From Aliivibrio sp. 1S175 (GTDB lineage: Bacteria > Pseudomonadota > Gammaproteobacteria > Enterobacterales > Vibrionaceae): a stretch of 64,000 nt of DNA. Shown here in pieces: positions 51,964-61,158 of this stretch. Each line of letters opens with the position of its first letter. Within the stretch, counting starts at the first letter, position 1. Where the stretch lies: positions 496,001 through 560,000 of the forward strand of contig NZ_MAJS01000079.1 of NCBI RefSeq assembly GCF_001690985.1, in the 5' to 3' direction. A program made the position numbers and the translations under genes. The notes beneath the pieces are model-generated. The model was not told the origin of the DNA, did no database searches, and saw only the letters and a list, made by a program, of their open reading frames with translations.

Positions 51964-54129
51964 ATGAGCTTTGAAATGGATGAAGACATCCTGCAAGATT
52001 TCTTAATTGAAGCAGGAGAAATTCTTGAGCTACTTTCTGAACAATTAGTTGAATTAGAAAAACGTCCTGACGATTCTGATTTGTTAAATGCTATTTTCCG
52101 AGGTTTTCATACTGTAAAAGGGGGAGCTGGCTTCCTTTCATTAACAGAGCTGGTTGATGTCTGTCACGGCGCTGAAAATGTGTTCGACATTCTTAGAACA
52201 GGTAAGCGTAAAGTTACTTCTGAGTTAATGGACACCATTTTAGAAACGCTGGATAGCGTAAATGTCATGTTCAGTTCAGTTCAAAATGGTGAGGTTGTCG
52301 ATCCTGCGGAACAACGACTATTAGATTTACTTCATGATCTAAGTAAACCTGCGACAGAAGCTGAAGTATCTACAACGACAATGGTTGAGCCTATTATTGC
52401 TCAAGAACCCGTTGTGGAAAACACGATTCATGATTCAGTGGATGATATTACAGAAGATGAATTTGAAAAGTTATTAGATGAATTGCACGGCAAAGGTGCA
52501 GCTCCATCAAGTGCTTCTTCAACGCCAAAAGTACCACTTACTCCAGTCATGGACAGTGCCGCTGATGGAGACATTACAGATGATGAATTTGAACGATTAC
52601 TTGATGAGCTTCATGGTTCAGGTCAAAGCCCAAGCAAGTCAACTATCGTACAAACACCAGTAGCACCAATTACTAATATTAAGTCTGTTGATGAAACCTT
52701 AGCGGGTGCTCCAGATTTGATGAGTGATGATGAGTTTGAAAAACTGTTAGATCAACTGCATGGTTCAGGAAAAGGACCAACAGATGAAGAGCTTGATCAA
52801 GCCGTAAAACCAGCGGCAGCAATGGCTCCGGCGACGCCTGCACCAATAGTGAAAGAAGAACCAACACGAACAACAGCGCCAGCACCAACAAGAACTCAAG
52901 CACCAGAAGCAAAGCCTGTAGCAAAAGCACCTGCTAAACCACAAGCTAAACCTCAAGCAGAAAGCACGGTTCGTGTTGATACATCAACGCTTGATAGCAT
53001 TATGAACATGGTTGGTGAATTGGTTCTAGTGCGTAACCGTTTAGTGAGCTTAGGCTTAAATAGCAATGACGAAGAAATGTCAAAAGCGGTTTCAAATCTT
53101 GATGTCGTTACTGCTGACATCCAAGGCGCAGTAATGAAAACTCGTATGCAACCGATCAAGAAAGTATTTGGTCGTTTTCCTCGAGTTGTACGAGATCTTG
53201 CACGTACACTGAAAAAAGATATCGTGCTTGAAATGCGTGGAGAAGAAACTGATTTAGATAAGAATCTAGTTGAAGCGCTTGCCGATCCACTTGTTCACTT
53301 GGTGCGTAACTCTGTGGACCATGGTATTGAAATGCCGGATGTTCGAGCTAAAGCCGGTAAAGAACGAACTGGTAAGGTTATCTTATCTGCCTCTCAAGAA
53401 GGTGATCATATACTGCTGAGTATCATCGATGATGGTGGCGGTATGGACGCGGACAAACTTCGTGGTATTGCCGTTACTCGTGGTTTGATGGACAGTGATG
53501 CGGCGTCTCGTTTAACCAATAAAGAATGTTATAACCTTATTTTTGCACCAGGTTTCTCGACTAAAACTGAAATTTCAGAAATTTCAGGTCGTGGTGTTGG
53601 TATGGACGTAGTGAAAACAGCGATCAACCAATTAAATGGGTCAATTGACATCGATTCAAGCATGGGTGAAGGCACCAAAATTGTTATTAAAGTGCCCTTA
53701 ACTTTAGCTATTTTACCAACGTTAATGGTTGGGGTTGCTAATCAACCATTTGCTTTGCCGTTAGCTAGCGTTAATGAAATATTCCATCTTGATTTATCGA
53801 AGACAAATGTCGTTGATGGGCAATTAACAACTATTGTTCGTGAAAAGTCGATCCCATTATTCTTCTTGCAAGATTGGTTAGTTCCTCGTTCTCGTCAAAC
53901 AGAGCGTAAAGGGTTAGCTCATGTTGTGATTATTCAATTAGGAGCGCAACGAGTTGGTTTCGTTGTTGATACATTAATTGGACAAGAAGAAGTCGTGATT
54001 AAACCGCTTGATGAATTACTGCAAGGCACGCCAGGAATGGCAGGTGCAACCATTACTTCTGATGGTCATATTGCATTGATCCTTGATGTTCCAAATTTGC
54101 TAAAGCGTTACGCCGTTCGCACGCGCTAA
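51964..54129 (+). CDS. cheA: CheA, chemotaxis histidine kinase
   Basis: A 721-residue kinase: HPt domain P1 with His49 (F-R-G-F-H-T-V-K-G-G), a long linker (about 135-340), dimerisation P3, ATP-binding P4 (H-L-V-R-N-S-V-D-H-G, D-D-G-G-G-M-D, G-R-G-V-G-M-D) and CheW-like P5. The linker holds three copies of a D-D/E-F-E-K/R-L-L-D-E/Q-L-H-G motif (about 162-176, 204-218, 253-267) and a Pro/Ala tract, with no clear P2 domain. In vibrios this linker is known to bind ParP. Confidence 0.95.
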   Translation: MSFEMDEDILQDFLIEAGEILELLSEQLVELEKRPDDSDLLNAIFRGFHTVKGGAGFLSLTELVDVCHGAENVFDILRTGKRKVTSELMDTILETLDSVNVMFSSVQNGEVVDPAEQRLLDLLHDLSKPATEAEVSTTTMVEPIIAQEPVVENTIHDSVDDITEDEFEKLLDELHGKGAAPSSASSTPKVPLTPVMDSAADGDITDDEFERLLDELHGSGQSPSKSTIVQTPVAPITNIKSVDETLAGAPDLMSDDEFEKLLDQLHGSGKGPTDEELDQAVKPAAAMAPATPAPIVKEEPTRTTAPAPTRTQAPEAKPVAKAPAKPQAKPQAESTVRVDTSTLDSIMNMVGELVLVRNRLVSLGLNSNDEEMSKAVSNLDVVTADIQGAVMKTRMQPIKKVFGRFPRVVRDLARTLKKDIVLEMRGEETDLDKNLVEALADPLVHLVRNSVDHGIEMPDVRAKAGKERTGKVILSASQEGDHILLSIIDDGGGMDADKLRGIAVTRGLMDSDAASRLTNKECYNLIFAPGFSTKTEISEISGRGVGMDVVKTAINQLNGSIDIDSSMGEGTKIVIKVPLTLAILPTLMVGVANQPFALPLASVNEIFHLDLSKTNVVDGQLTTIVREKSIPLFFLQDWLVPRSRQTERKGLAHVVIIQLGAQRVGFVVDTLIGQEEVVIKPLDELLQGTPGMAGATITSDGHIALILDVPNLLKRYAVRTR

Positions 54130-54144
54130 TGCACAAGGACTGAC

Positions 54145-55263
54145 ATGGCAATAAAAGTATTAGTTGTAGATGATTCTAGTTTTTTTCGTCGCAGAGTAAG
54201 TGAAATCATTAATGCAGATCCTCGTCTTGAAGTTATCGACGTAGCGGTTAATGGTAAAGAAGCGGTAGAAAAAGCAAAATTATTAAAACCTGATGTCATT
54301 ACTATGGATATTGAGATGCCAGTCATGGATGGCATCTCAGCAGTAAGAGAAATAATGAAGGTCTGTCCAACACCGACCTTGATGTTTTCTTCTCTTACTC
54401 ATGATGGCGCAAAAGCAACGCTGGACGCATTAGATGCTGGCGCGTTAGATTTTTTACCAAAGAAATTTGAAGATATCGCGCGCAATAGAGATGAAGCGGT
54501 TAGTTTATTGCAAAAACGCATTGCTGAAATTGCTCGTAAGAAATTGTTTATGCGTCGTCCTGCTTTGGCTGCGCAAACGACAACATTGACGCCGCGTCCA
54601 ACCGTTCGTGCTAACGCATCAACGGTGGTTCCTGCTAAAGCGGCTCCTGTGGCACCAATAGCGCAGCGTTTTAAAGCAACAGGTAAAAAATATCAGTTAA
54701 CCGCGATAGGGACTTCAACGGGAGGTCCTGTTGCATTACAAAAAATATTAACGGCAATTCCGGCTAACTACCCGCATCCGATTATTTTAGTCCAGCATAT
54801 GCCAGCAACATTTACTGCAGCGTTTGCTTCGCGTTTAAATAATCTTTGTAAGATCCAAGTAAAAGAAGCCGCCGATGGTGATGTACTAAAACCTGGTTGT
54901 GCTTATCTTGCTCCTGGTGGCTTACAAATGATGATAGATGGCCGCCCTGGTTCTTCTCGTTTGAAGATTTTAGATGGCGGAGAACGCATGAATTACAAGC
55001 CTTGTGTTGATATTACTTTTGGTTCAGCCGCTAAGGTGTATGGCGATAAAGTACTTTCTATGATCTTAACTGGTATGGGAGCGGATGGTCGTGAAGGCTG
55101 TCGTATGCTTAAGGCCGCAGGATCAACCATTTGGTCTCAAGATGAAGAAAGTTGCGTTGTTTATGGTATGCCTCAAGCAATAGATAAAGCAGGTTTATCA
55201 TCAGAAAGTTTACCGTTAGAACGCGTAGCGGAAAGAATCCTGACTGAAGTCGGATTAAAGTAG
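54145..55263 (+). CDS. cheB: CheB, receptor methylesterase
   Basis: A 372-residue protein: receiver domain with Asp55 in I-T-M-D-I-E-M-P, an Ala/Thr/Pro linker (about 140-175) and the methylesterase domain with catalytic Ser in G-T-S-T-G-G-P, His in V-Q-H-M-P and Asp in M-G-A-D-G-R-E-G. It removes methyl groups added by CheR and deamidates receptors. Follows cheA by 15 bases. Confidence 0.95.
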   Translation: MAIKVLVVDDSSFFRRRVSEIINADPRLEVIDVAVNGKEAVEKAKLLKPDVITMDIEMPVMDGISAVREIMKVCPTPTLMFSSLTHDGAKATLDALDAGALDFLPKKFEDIARNRDEAVSLLQKRIAEIARKKLFMRRPALAAQTTTLTPRPTVRANASTVVPAKAAPVAPIAQRFKATGKKYQLTAIGTSTGGPVALQKILTAIPANYPHPIILVQHMPATFTAAFASRLNNLCKIQVKEAADGDVLKPGCAYLAPGGLQMMIDGRPGSSRLKILDGGERMNYKPCVDITFGSAAKVYGDKVLSMILTGMGADGREGCRMLKAAGSTIWSQDEESCVVYGMPQAIDKAGLSSESLPLERVAERILTEVGLK

Positions 55264-55273
55264 GAAAATAGAA

Positions 55274-56041
55274 ATGATTGTCTGGAGCATAGCGAACCAG
55301 AAAGGTGGGGTGGGAAAAACGACAACAACTATCACACTCGCCGGTTTATTAAGTCAGCGTGGTAAACGTGTGTTGTTGGTTGACACAGACCCTCATGGCT
55401 CCTTAACAACCTATCTTGGGTATGACTCAGACAATTTGCCGTGTAGCTTATTTGAACTGTTTCAATTACCGACGTTAAATAAAGCGACGATAACGCCGTT
55501 TGTTTTAAAAAGTGACATTCCTGGGTTGGATCTTATTCCAGCGCATATGTCTTTGGCTACTCTTGATCGTGTTATGGGAAACCGTAATGGTATGGGGTTA
55601 GTATTAAAGCGAACATTAAAAGCCTTAGAAGATGACTATGATTACGTATTAATTGATTGCCCACCTATTTTAGGGGTGATGATGGTGAATGCGTTAGCAG
55701 CAAGTACACGTGTACTCATTCCAGTACAAACCGAATTCTTAGCGATGAAAGGTTTAGAAAGAATGATGAAAACATTGAATATAATGCAGCGAAATAAGCC
55801 ATCTTTGTTTGATGTAACTATTATTCCAACGATGTACGACAAACGCACAAATGCTTCATTACAAACATTAATGGAATTGAAGTCTCTCTACCCAGAGCAA
55901 GTATGGGCTTCAGCTGTCCCTATTGATTCTCAGTTTAGAGATGCGAGTTTAAAAAGAATGCCGCCGTCATTTGTTTCCCCAAATAGTCGTGGTGTTTTTG
56001 CTTACAAAACATTATTGAATTATTTAGAGCGATTAGCTTAA
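55274..56041 (+). CDS. parC: ParC, ParA-like ATPase placing the chemotaxis array
   Basis: A 255-residue ParA/Soj family ATPase with N-Q-K-G-G-V-G-K-T-T-T (8-18), D-T-D-P-H-G-S and I-D-C-P-P-I-L motifs. Its place between cheB and a CheW-domain protein identifies it as ParC, which in V. cholerae and V. parahaemolyticus positions the chemotaxis array at the old and new pole. It shares the TAATG junction with parP. It is not a chromosome-partition gene: no parB is nearby. Confidence 0.9.
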   Translation: MIVWSIANQKGGVGKTTTTITLAGLLSQRGKRVLLVDTDPHGSLTTYLGYDSDNLPCSLFELFQLPTLNKATITPFVLKSDIPGLDLIPAHMSLATLDRVMGNRNGMGLVLKRTLKALEDDYDYVLIDCPPILGVMMVNALAASTRVLIPVQTEFLAMKGLERMMKTLNIMQRNKPSLFDVTIIPTMYDKRTNASLQTLMELKSLYPEQVWASAVPIDSQFRDASLKRMPPSFVSPNSRGVFAYKTLLNYLERLA

Positions 56042-57096
56042 TGGCTGAGTTTAAAAAACTGACCAGTGAGGAAGCTCTTGATGACTATTTTTCATCACTG
56101 TTAAATGCAGAGGTTATTGAACTGACCCCTGTTATTGAAGAAATTGTTTTTGTAAAACCAGAGATTACATGGCATTCAAATTCAGTCACGGTAGAAGAGC
56201 CAGAGCCACAATATCAACCACAATTTTCAGCAAGTGTTGATGACAGTGATGATTATCCATTTGAGTTGCCACAGCTAGAAGATGTTCAGCGTTTACTGAG
56301 CCAATTAGAAAGCTCTCAGATTGAAGCTCAAATAGAGATAGATGCATTAATACTCGAAGATGTAGAGTTCAACGTTAATATTGAACCAATCCCAATATTG
56401 GTAGCAGAAGAAACTAAGAGTGAAACTGAAGACATACCAGAAGAAAATCTTGATCTTTCTGCATGGGATTTGTCAGATAAAATCACAGTAGCGCCTTCTT
56501 CTGAGGCGGAAATTGAAGAGCCTCAACCGGTTGAAAATACGCTTGCTACGATTGATGAAAATCAAGATGACACAACAGAGATTCAATTAGAAACCAAAGC
56601 AGGCAAAGCACCACCGCCAAGTGGTTTAGATTGGGAAAATGTTGAGCATGACAACGAATTTCAAGTGTTATTTTTTGAAGTAATCGGTGTTACTTTTGCC
56701 GTTCCATTAGCTCAATTAGGGGGAATTCATCAAATCACTGAGTTGAATCACTTAATCGGTCGTCCTGATTGGTATCTTGGATTGCAAAATAACAAAGAAA
56801 CTCAAGTTGATGCCCTTGATACTGCTAAGTGGGTTATGCCACAAAGTATCAAAGATGACAGCTATAAAGATGATTACCAATACCTCGTTATGCTTGGAGA
56901 AAGCAAATGGGGTTTAGCGTGTAATGCGCTCGCTGGGACTGAAAATATCACTAGCGATCGAATTCGCTGGCGTGAAACCGCGGGGAAGCGACCGTGGTTG
57001 TCAGGAATGGTAAAAGATAAGATGTGTGCCTTGATTCATGTTGAGGCGATGATTACGATGCTTAATGCCGGTCTCGACATTAAGGGAATAGAGTAA
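56041..57096 (+). CDS. parP: ParP, CheW-like array coupling protein
   Basis: A 351-residue protein with an acidic, Glu/Pro-rich N-terminal region (about 1-205) and a C-terminal CheW-like domain (about 215-345, E-F-Q-V-L-F-F-E-V-I-G-V-T-F-A-V-P-L-A-Q-L). In vibrios ParP links ParC to the CheA linker and inserts into arrays through its C-terminal domain. The start codon overlaps the parC stop, consistent with tight coupling. Confidence 0.9.
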   Translation: MAEFKKLTSEEALDDYFSSLLNAEVIELTPVIEEIVFVKPEITWHSNSVTVEEPEPQYQPQFSASVDDSDDYPFELPQLEDVQRLLSQLESSQIEAQIEIDALILEDVEFNVNIEPIPILVAEETKSETEDIPEENLDLSAWDLSDKITVAPSSEAEIEEPQPVENTLATIDENQDDTTEIQLETKAGKAPPPSGLDWENVEHDNEFQVLFFEVIGVTFAVPLAQLGGIHQITELNHLIGRPDWYLGLQNNKETQVDALDTAKWVMPQSIKDDSYKDDYQYLVMLGESKWGLACNALAGTENITSDRIRWRETAGKRPWLSGMVKDKMCALIHVEAMITMLNAGLDIKGIE

Positions 57097-57125
57097 GATA
57101 ACTCTAAAGAGGACGAGGAAAGAAG

Positions 57126-57620
57126 ATGTCTCAGATTAATGAAGTAGGGATCCGTAAAGATCAAGTTAATGATGAAGTATTGCAGTGGGTAACGTTTCAA
57201 CTAGAAGAAGAAACTTACGGTATTAATGTAATGCAAGTGCGCGAAGTATTGCGTCATACTGAAATTGCACCAGTACCGGGTGCTCCAGATTACGTTCTAG
57301 GTATCATTAATCTTCGCGGTAATGTAGTCACAGTTATTGATACTCGTTCACGTTTTGGTTTAATGCAGGGTGAGATTACGGATAATACACGTATTATTGT
57401 TATCGAATCTGAGCGTCAAGTTATCGGTATCCTTGTTGATAGTGTTGCGGAAGTTGTATACTTACGTTCATCAGAGATTGACACTACGCCAAGTGTTGGC
57501 ACGGAAGAAAGCGCTAAGTTCATCCAAGGCGTTAGCAACCGTGATGGCAAGTTACTTATCTTGGTAGACCTAAATAAACTTTTGTCTGAAGACGAATGGG
57601 ATGACATGGCAAGCCTATAA
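57126..57620 (+). CDS. cheW: CheW, receptor-kinase coupling protein
   Basis: A 164-residue single CheW domain with T-Y-G-I-N-V-M-Q-V-R-E-V-L-R and I-N-L-R-G-N-V-V-T-V-I-D motifs. It connects chemoreceptors with CheA. GAGGACGAGGAAAG precedes the ATG. The fipA ATG overlaps its stop. Confidence 0.95.
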   Translation: MSQINEVGIRKDQVNDEVLQWVTFQLEEETYGINVMQVREVLRHTEIAPVPGAPDYVLGIINLRGNVVTVIDTRSRFGLMQGEITDNTRIIVIESERQVIGILVDSVAEVVYLRSSEIDTTPSVGTEESAKFIQGVSNRDGKLLILVDLNKLLSEDEWDDMASL

Positions 57621-58081
57621 TGGTTGATATATTAACTCAGCTCTCAGAGCTATTTGCAGTAACAGCAATGATCTTAGTTCTTGTGGTTTTCTTTATTTTA
57701 AATCGCAAGAATAAACAGTTAGTCACGGAATTAACGCTAGCTCAAAAACAAAATAAACAACTTCAAGATGAACAACAAAAGCTAAATAAGCAATTTGTTG
57801 AATTTCGTACTGGTTCTATTAATTTAGGGCAGCAAGTTGCTGAATTGACTAAATTAAGTCAACATTTTGATGATCGTTTAAATGAGCTAGAGAATACAGA
57901 TGTCGACAGTCGTTTGTATTCAAGAGCCAATAAATTGGTTCAGTTAGGTGCTGGTATTAACGAGTTAATGGAGGAGTGTGAATTGCCTAAAGCAGAAGCC
58001 GAGTTAATGATGTCTTTACAAGCCAAAATTGCAAAAGGCAAAGGTTCTATCCCGCCATTACGATTGGAAGACGAAGATTAA
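57620..58081 (+). CDS. fipA: FipA, DUF2802 FlhF-interacting membrane protein
   Basis: A 153-residue protein with one N-terminal membrane segment (about residues 10-30), a coiled-coil (about 35-95, Lys/Gln-rich) and a C-terminal DUF2802 domain with L-Y-S-R-A-N-K-L-V-Q-L-G-A-G-I-N-E-L-M-E. Proteins of this type at the end of the che operon in Vibrio, Pseudomonas and Shewanella are described as FipA, which helps bring FlhF to the pole. Identity rests on domain type and position. A terminator follows. Confidence 0.82.
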   Translation: MVDILTQLSELFAVTAMILVLVVFFILNRKNKQLVTELTLAQKQNKQLQDEQQKLNKQFVEFRTGSINLGQQVAELTKLSQHFDDRLNELENTDVDSRLYSRANKLVQLGAGINELMEECELPKAEAELMMSLQAKIAKGKGSIPPLRLEDED

Positions 58082-58109
58082 TATTCGGCTCCCATCTTAA
58101 AAAATGAAT

Positions 58110-58136
58110 AAGCTCCTCATTTGAGGGGCTTTTTTT
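58110..58136 (+). terminator. Terminator of the flhA-fipA unit
   Basis: AAGCTCCTCA (58110-58119) pairs with TGAGGGGCTT (58122-58131) with one mismatch-like wobble and a T run to 58136. It marks the end of the flagellar locus. Confidence 0.85.
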
Positions 58137-58328
58137 ACGCCTATAGAAAAAGTGATTTATGATTAAAATATCAAAGTAACCATAAAGTGGTATTTGTTTA
58201 TCTTTTCAGTAACCAGTTGATACCCTTATAGATTATAAGGTATTTAAAAAATGAAACGAAAGGACATACTTATTTACTTATCTATCTAAATAGATTTGTT
58301 TTATATCTAAGTTTCATCGTTTTTGCTG

Positions 58329-58337
58329 TGCTAGAAT
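58329..58337 (+). promoter_or_regulatory. Candidate extended -10 promoter of ccm
   Basis: TGCTAGAAT is an extended -10 element 31 bases before ccmA; the -35 region (58309-58314) has no match. A dyad ATACC-CTTATA / TATAAG-GTAT at 58220-58243 lies further upstream. Function of either is inferred only. Confidence 0.4.
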
Positions 58338-58367
58338 GCCGATAATATTTTTTAACAATAGACAGTT

Positions 58368-58982
58368 ATGCTAGAAATTCGCAACGTAACCTGTATTCGA
58401 GATGAACGCGTTTTATTTGAACAGCTCAGTTTTACCATATCTAGTGGTGAGCTAATCCAAATTGAAGGGCAAAATGGTGCAGGTAAAACAACATTACTTC
58501 GCATTATTGCAGGGTTAGGTTATGCGGATGAAGGTGATATCTATTGGAATGGAGAATTAACCAAGAAAAACCGTGAAGAATTTCATTCAAACTTACTTTT
58601 TCTTGGTCATCATACTGGCGTTAAGCGAGAGCTAACCACCTTTGAAAATCTCGCATTTTATCAATCGATGCATAATAATTACGATGAAGCAGCAATTTGG
58701 GATGCTTTGGCTCGTGTTGGATTAGCAGGCAGAGAAGATGTTTCTGCTGGTCAATTATCAGCAGGACAGCAACGTCGCGTTGCATTAGCTCGTCTTTGGT
58801 TAAGCAACCATAAATTATGGATTTTAGATGAACCGTTAACTGCGATTGATAAACAAGGTGTGAAAGTACTTGAGCAGTTGTTTATGGATCATGTGAAGCA
58901 GGGTGGTATTGTTTTATTGACCACTCACCAGGATTTATTTAAAGACAGCGATAAATTGAAAAAAATAAGATTAGGTGAGTAG
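58368..58982 (+). CDS. ccmA: CcmA, heme exporter ATP-binding protein
   Basis: A 204-residue ABC ATPase with Walker [10 protein letters not shown] (about 35-43), signature [13 protein letters not shown] and Walker B L-W-I-L-D-E-P. With CcmB, CcmC and CcmD it releases heme-loaded CcmE for cytochrome c assembly. ccmB starts directly after its stop. First gene of the ccm unit. Confidence 0.95.
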   Translation: MLEIRNVTCIRDERVLFEQLSFTISSGELIQIEGQNGAGKTTLLRIIAGLGYADEGDIYWNGELTKKNREEFHSNLLFLGHHTGVKRELTTFENLAFYQSMHNNYDEAAIWDALARVGLAGREDVSAGQLSAGQQRRVALARLWLSNHKLWILDEPLTAIDKQGVKVLEQLFMDHVKQGGIVLLTTHQDLFKDSDKLKKIRLGE

Positions 58983-59651
58983 ATGCTGACTTCAATGACA
59001 ACCATTATTCGACGTGAATTATTAATCGCATTTCGTCGTAAAGCAGATGTACTTAACCCTTTGTGGTTTTTTATTATCGTCATCACTCTTTTCCCATTGA
59101 GTATTGGTCCTGAACCGATGCTATTAGCGCGTATTGCTGCTGGTATTGTATGGGTTGCCGCTCTTTTATCGGCGTTACTTTCTTTAGAGCGATTATTTAG
59201 AGATGATTTTTCAGATGGCTCTTTAGAGCAAATGATGTTGATGCCAACGCCTTTATCTGTTCTTGTTCTTGCTAAAGTGTTCGCTCATTGGGTTTTGACT
59301 GGCTTGCCTCTTATTATTATTAGCCCATTACTTGCTATTTTATTGTCTTTAGATTTCAATTCTTGGTTAGCCATCGTGTTAACTTTATTGCTTGGTACGC
59401 CAACATTAAGCTTTCTTGGTGCGGTTGGTGTCGCATTAACGGTAGGATTACAGAAAGGGGGGGTGTTATTAAGCCTTCTTATTCTACCTTTATATATACC
59501 AGTTCTAATTTTTGCTACATCAGCGATTGATGCTGCTAGCCTAGGTATGGCTTATAATGGTCAATTAGCTATTTTAGGCGCTCTTTTTATGGGCTCCGCA
59601 ACACTGACTCCTTTTGCCATTAGTTCGGCACTGCGAGTGAGTGTTCAATAA
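58983..59651 (+). CDS. ccmB: CcmB, heme exporter membrane subunit
   Basis: A 222-residue membrane protein with six hydrophobic segments and the blocks R-R-E-L-L-I-A-F-R-R-K-A-D and D-D-F-S-D-G-S-L-E-Q-M-M-L. It is the membrane partner of CcmA. Length and gene order are normal. Confidence 0.94.
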   Translation: MLTSMTTIIRRELLIAFRRKADVLNPLWFFIIVITLFPLSIGPEPMLLARIAAGIVWVAALLSALLSLERLFRDDFSDGSLEQMMLMPTPLSVLVLAKVFAHWVLTGLPLIIISPLLAILLSLDFNSWLAIVLTLLLGTPTLSFLGAVGVALTVGLQKGGVLLSLLILPLYIPVLIFATSAIDAASLGMAYNGQLAILGALFMGSATLTPFAISSALRVSVQ

Positions 59652-59693
59652 ACATAATTATAATTTTATATTTGAAGTAAGTGAGATAAACCA

Positions 59694-60446
59694 ATGTGGA
59701 AATGGCTTCATCCTTACGCTAAACCTGAAAAAGCGTATCAATTAAGTACCACGCTATTGCCGTGGTTTGCGGTAATTTCAATCATTAGCTTAACGGTGGG
59801 AACCATTTGGGGTCTAGCCTTCGCGCCTTCTGATTATCAACAAGGTGATAGTTTCAGAATTATCTATATTCATGTTCCTTCTGCTATCCTGTCGATGGGG
59901 GCCTACATGTCGATGGCAATCGCCGCTTTTATCGGTCTCGTATGGCAATTTAAATTGTCTGATATGGCAGCCGCTGCAATGGCTCCTGTTGGTGCAGTAT
60001 TCACATTTATAGCCTTATTAACGGGTGCCGTTTGGGGTAAACCAATGTGGGGTGCATGGTGGGTATGGGATGCTCGTTTAACCTCTGAACTTATTCTTCT
60101 TTTCTTATACTTAGGGGTGATTGCGCTTTATAGTGCATTTGATGATCAACGAACCGCTGCTCGTGCTGCCGGTATTCTTGCTATTGTTGGTGTCATTAAC
60201 CTACCTATTATTCATTTCTCAGTAGAGTGGTGGAATACGCTTCATCAAGGTGCAAGTATCACCAAGTTTGATAAACCTTCCATTTCTTCAGATATGTTGT
60301 GGCCTTTATTATTAAATATTATTGGTTTTGCAACTTTCTTTGGTTCTGTGACTCTTATTCGCTTTAGGAATGAAATTTTAGCAAAAGAGAGTCATCGTCC
60401 TTGGGTTAGAGCATTGGTAGAATCAAAATCTACTGCATCTAAATAA
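59694..60446 (+). CDS. ccmC: CcmC, heme-handling protein
   Basis: A 250-residue membrane protein of the heme-handling family with six membrane segments and the tryptophan-rich motif W-G-A-W-W-V-W-D-A-R-L-T-S-E (about 120-133), plus flanking His in I-H-V-P-S and I-H-F-S that bind heme. It loads heme onto CcmE in the periplasm. Confidence 0.95.
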   Translation: MWKWLHPYAKPEKAYQLSTTLLPWFAVISIISLTVGTIWGLAFAPSDYQQGDSFRIIYIHVPSAILSMGAYMSMAIAAFIGLVWQFKLSDMAAAAMAPVGAVFTFIALLTGAVWGKPMWGAWWVWDARLTSELILLFLYLGVIALYSAFDDQRTAARAAGILAIVGVINLPIIHFSVEWWNTLHQGASITKFDKPSISSDMLWPLLLNIIGFATFFGSVTLIRFRNEILAKESHRPWVRALVESKSTASK

Positions 60447-60469
60447 CGAGAGATAAAGGAATTATTGTC

Positions 60470-60676
60470 ATGCATTTTGATACATTCAGTGATTTTTTAG
60501 CCATGGGCGGTTATGCCGTGTATGTATGGGGCGCATTTGGTGCCACTTTTCTCTCATTATTCTGGATTTTATTTTCTAGCTTAGGCAAGCGTCGCCAATT
60601 GCTAAAAGAAATTGAACAGAAAATGGCACGAGAAGAACGAATTAAAAAAGCAAAAACTATGGAGAACACACTATGA
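60470..60676 (+). CDS. ccmD: CcmD, small membrane subunit
   Basis: A 68-residue protein with one membrane segment (about 17-38) and a basic cytoplasmic tail with [11 protein letters not shown]. It stabilises the CcmABC-CcmE complex. Its stop overlaps ccmE by four bases (ATGA). Confidence 0.92.
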   Translation: MHFDTFSDFLAMGGYAVYVWGAFGATFLSLFWILFSSLGKRRQLLKEIEQKMAREERIKKAKTMENTL

Positions 60677-61158
60677 ATCCAAGACGTAAAAAACGCCTAG
60701 GATTGATCCTTGCTCTATTCTTTGGGGTCAGTGCAACGGTTGGCTTGATGATTTATGCATTGAATCAAAATATGGATTTATTCTATACCCCAACGGAACT
60801 CGTTAACGGTAAACCTGATGGCACTAAACCTGAGGTTGGTCAACGTCTTCGTATTGGTGGGATGGTTGTCGCTGGTACTGTAAAGCGTGACAGCGAATCG
60901 TTAGAAGTTTCATTTAAAGTTGCCGATATTGGTCCAGAAGTTACGGTTACTTATAGCGGTATTCTTCCTGATTTATTCCGTGAAGGGCAAGGTATTGTAG
61001 CGCAAGGTGTTCTTGTCGATGCAACCACAGTTAAGGCTCATGAAGTACTGGCAAAACATGATGAAGAGTACATGCCGCCTGAAGTTGCAGAAGCAATGAA
61101 GAAAACGCATGAGCCACTTCAATACACAGATCAACAAAAACAAGGAACAGGTCAATGA
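60673..61158 (+). CDS. ccmE: CcmE, heme chaperone
   Basis: A 161-residue protein with an N-terminal membrane anchor (about 8-30) and an OB-fold domain. [13 protein letters not shown] holds the His that binds heme covalently (near residue 131) and the following Tyr. It carries heme from CcmC to CcmF. The end overlaps ccmF by four bases. Confidence 0.95.
   Translation: MNPRRKKRLGLILALFFGVSATVGLMIYALNQNMDLFYTPTELVNGKPDGTKPEVGQRLRIGGMVVAGTVKRDSESLEVSFKVADIGPEVTVTYSGILPDLFREGQGIVAQGVLVDATTVKAHEVLAKHDEEYMPPEVAEAMKKTHEPLQYTDQQKQGTGQ

Noticed and set aside
52679-52956. Leu- and Cys-rich minus-strand frames over the cheA linker
   Set aside because: Arise from the reverse of the Ala/Pro/Gln-rich linker codons; low complexity and overlapping each other.
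55274-56041. Chromosome or plasmid partition parA
   Set aside because: No parB or parS-like repeats nearby; it lies inside the che operon next to a CheW-domain gene, which identifies ParC.
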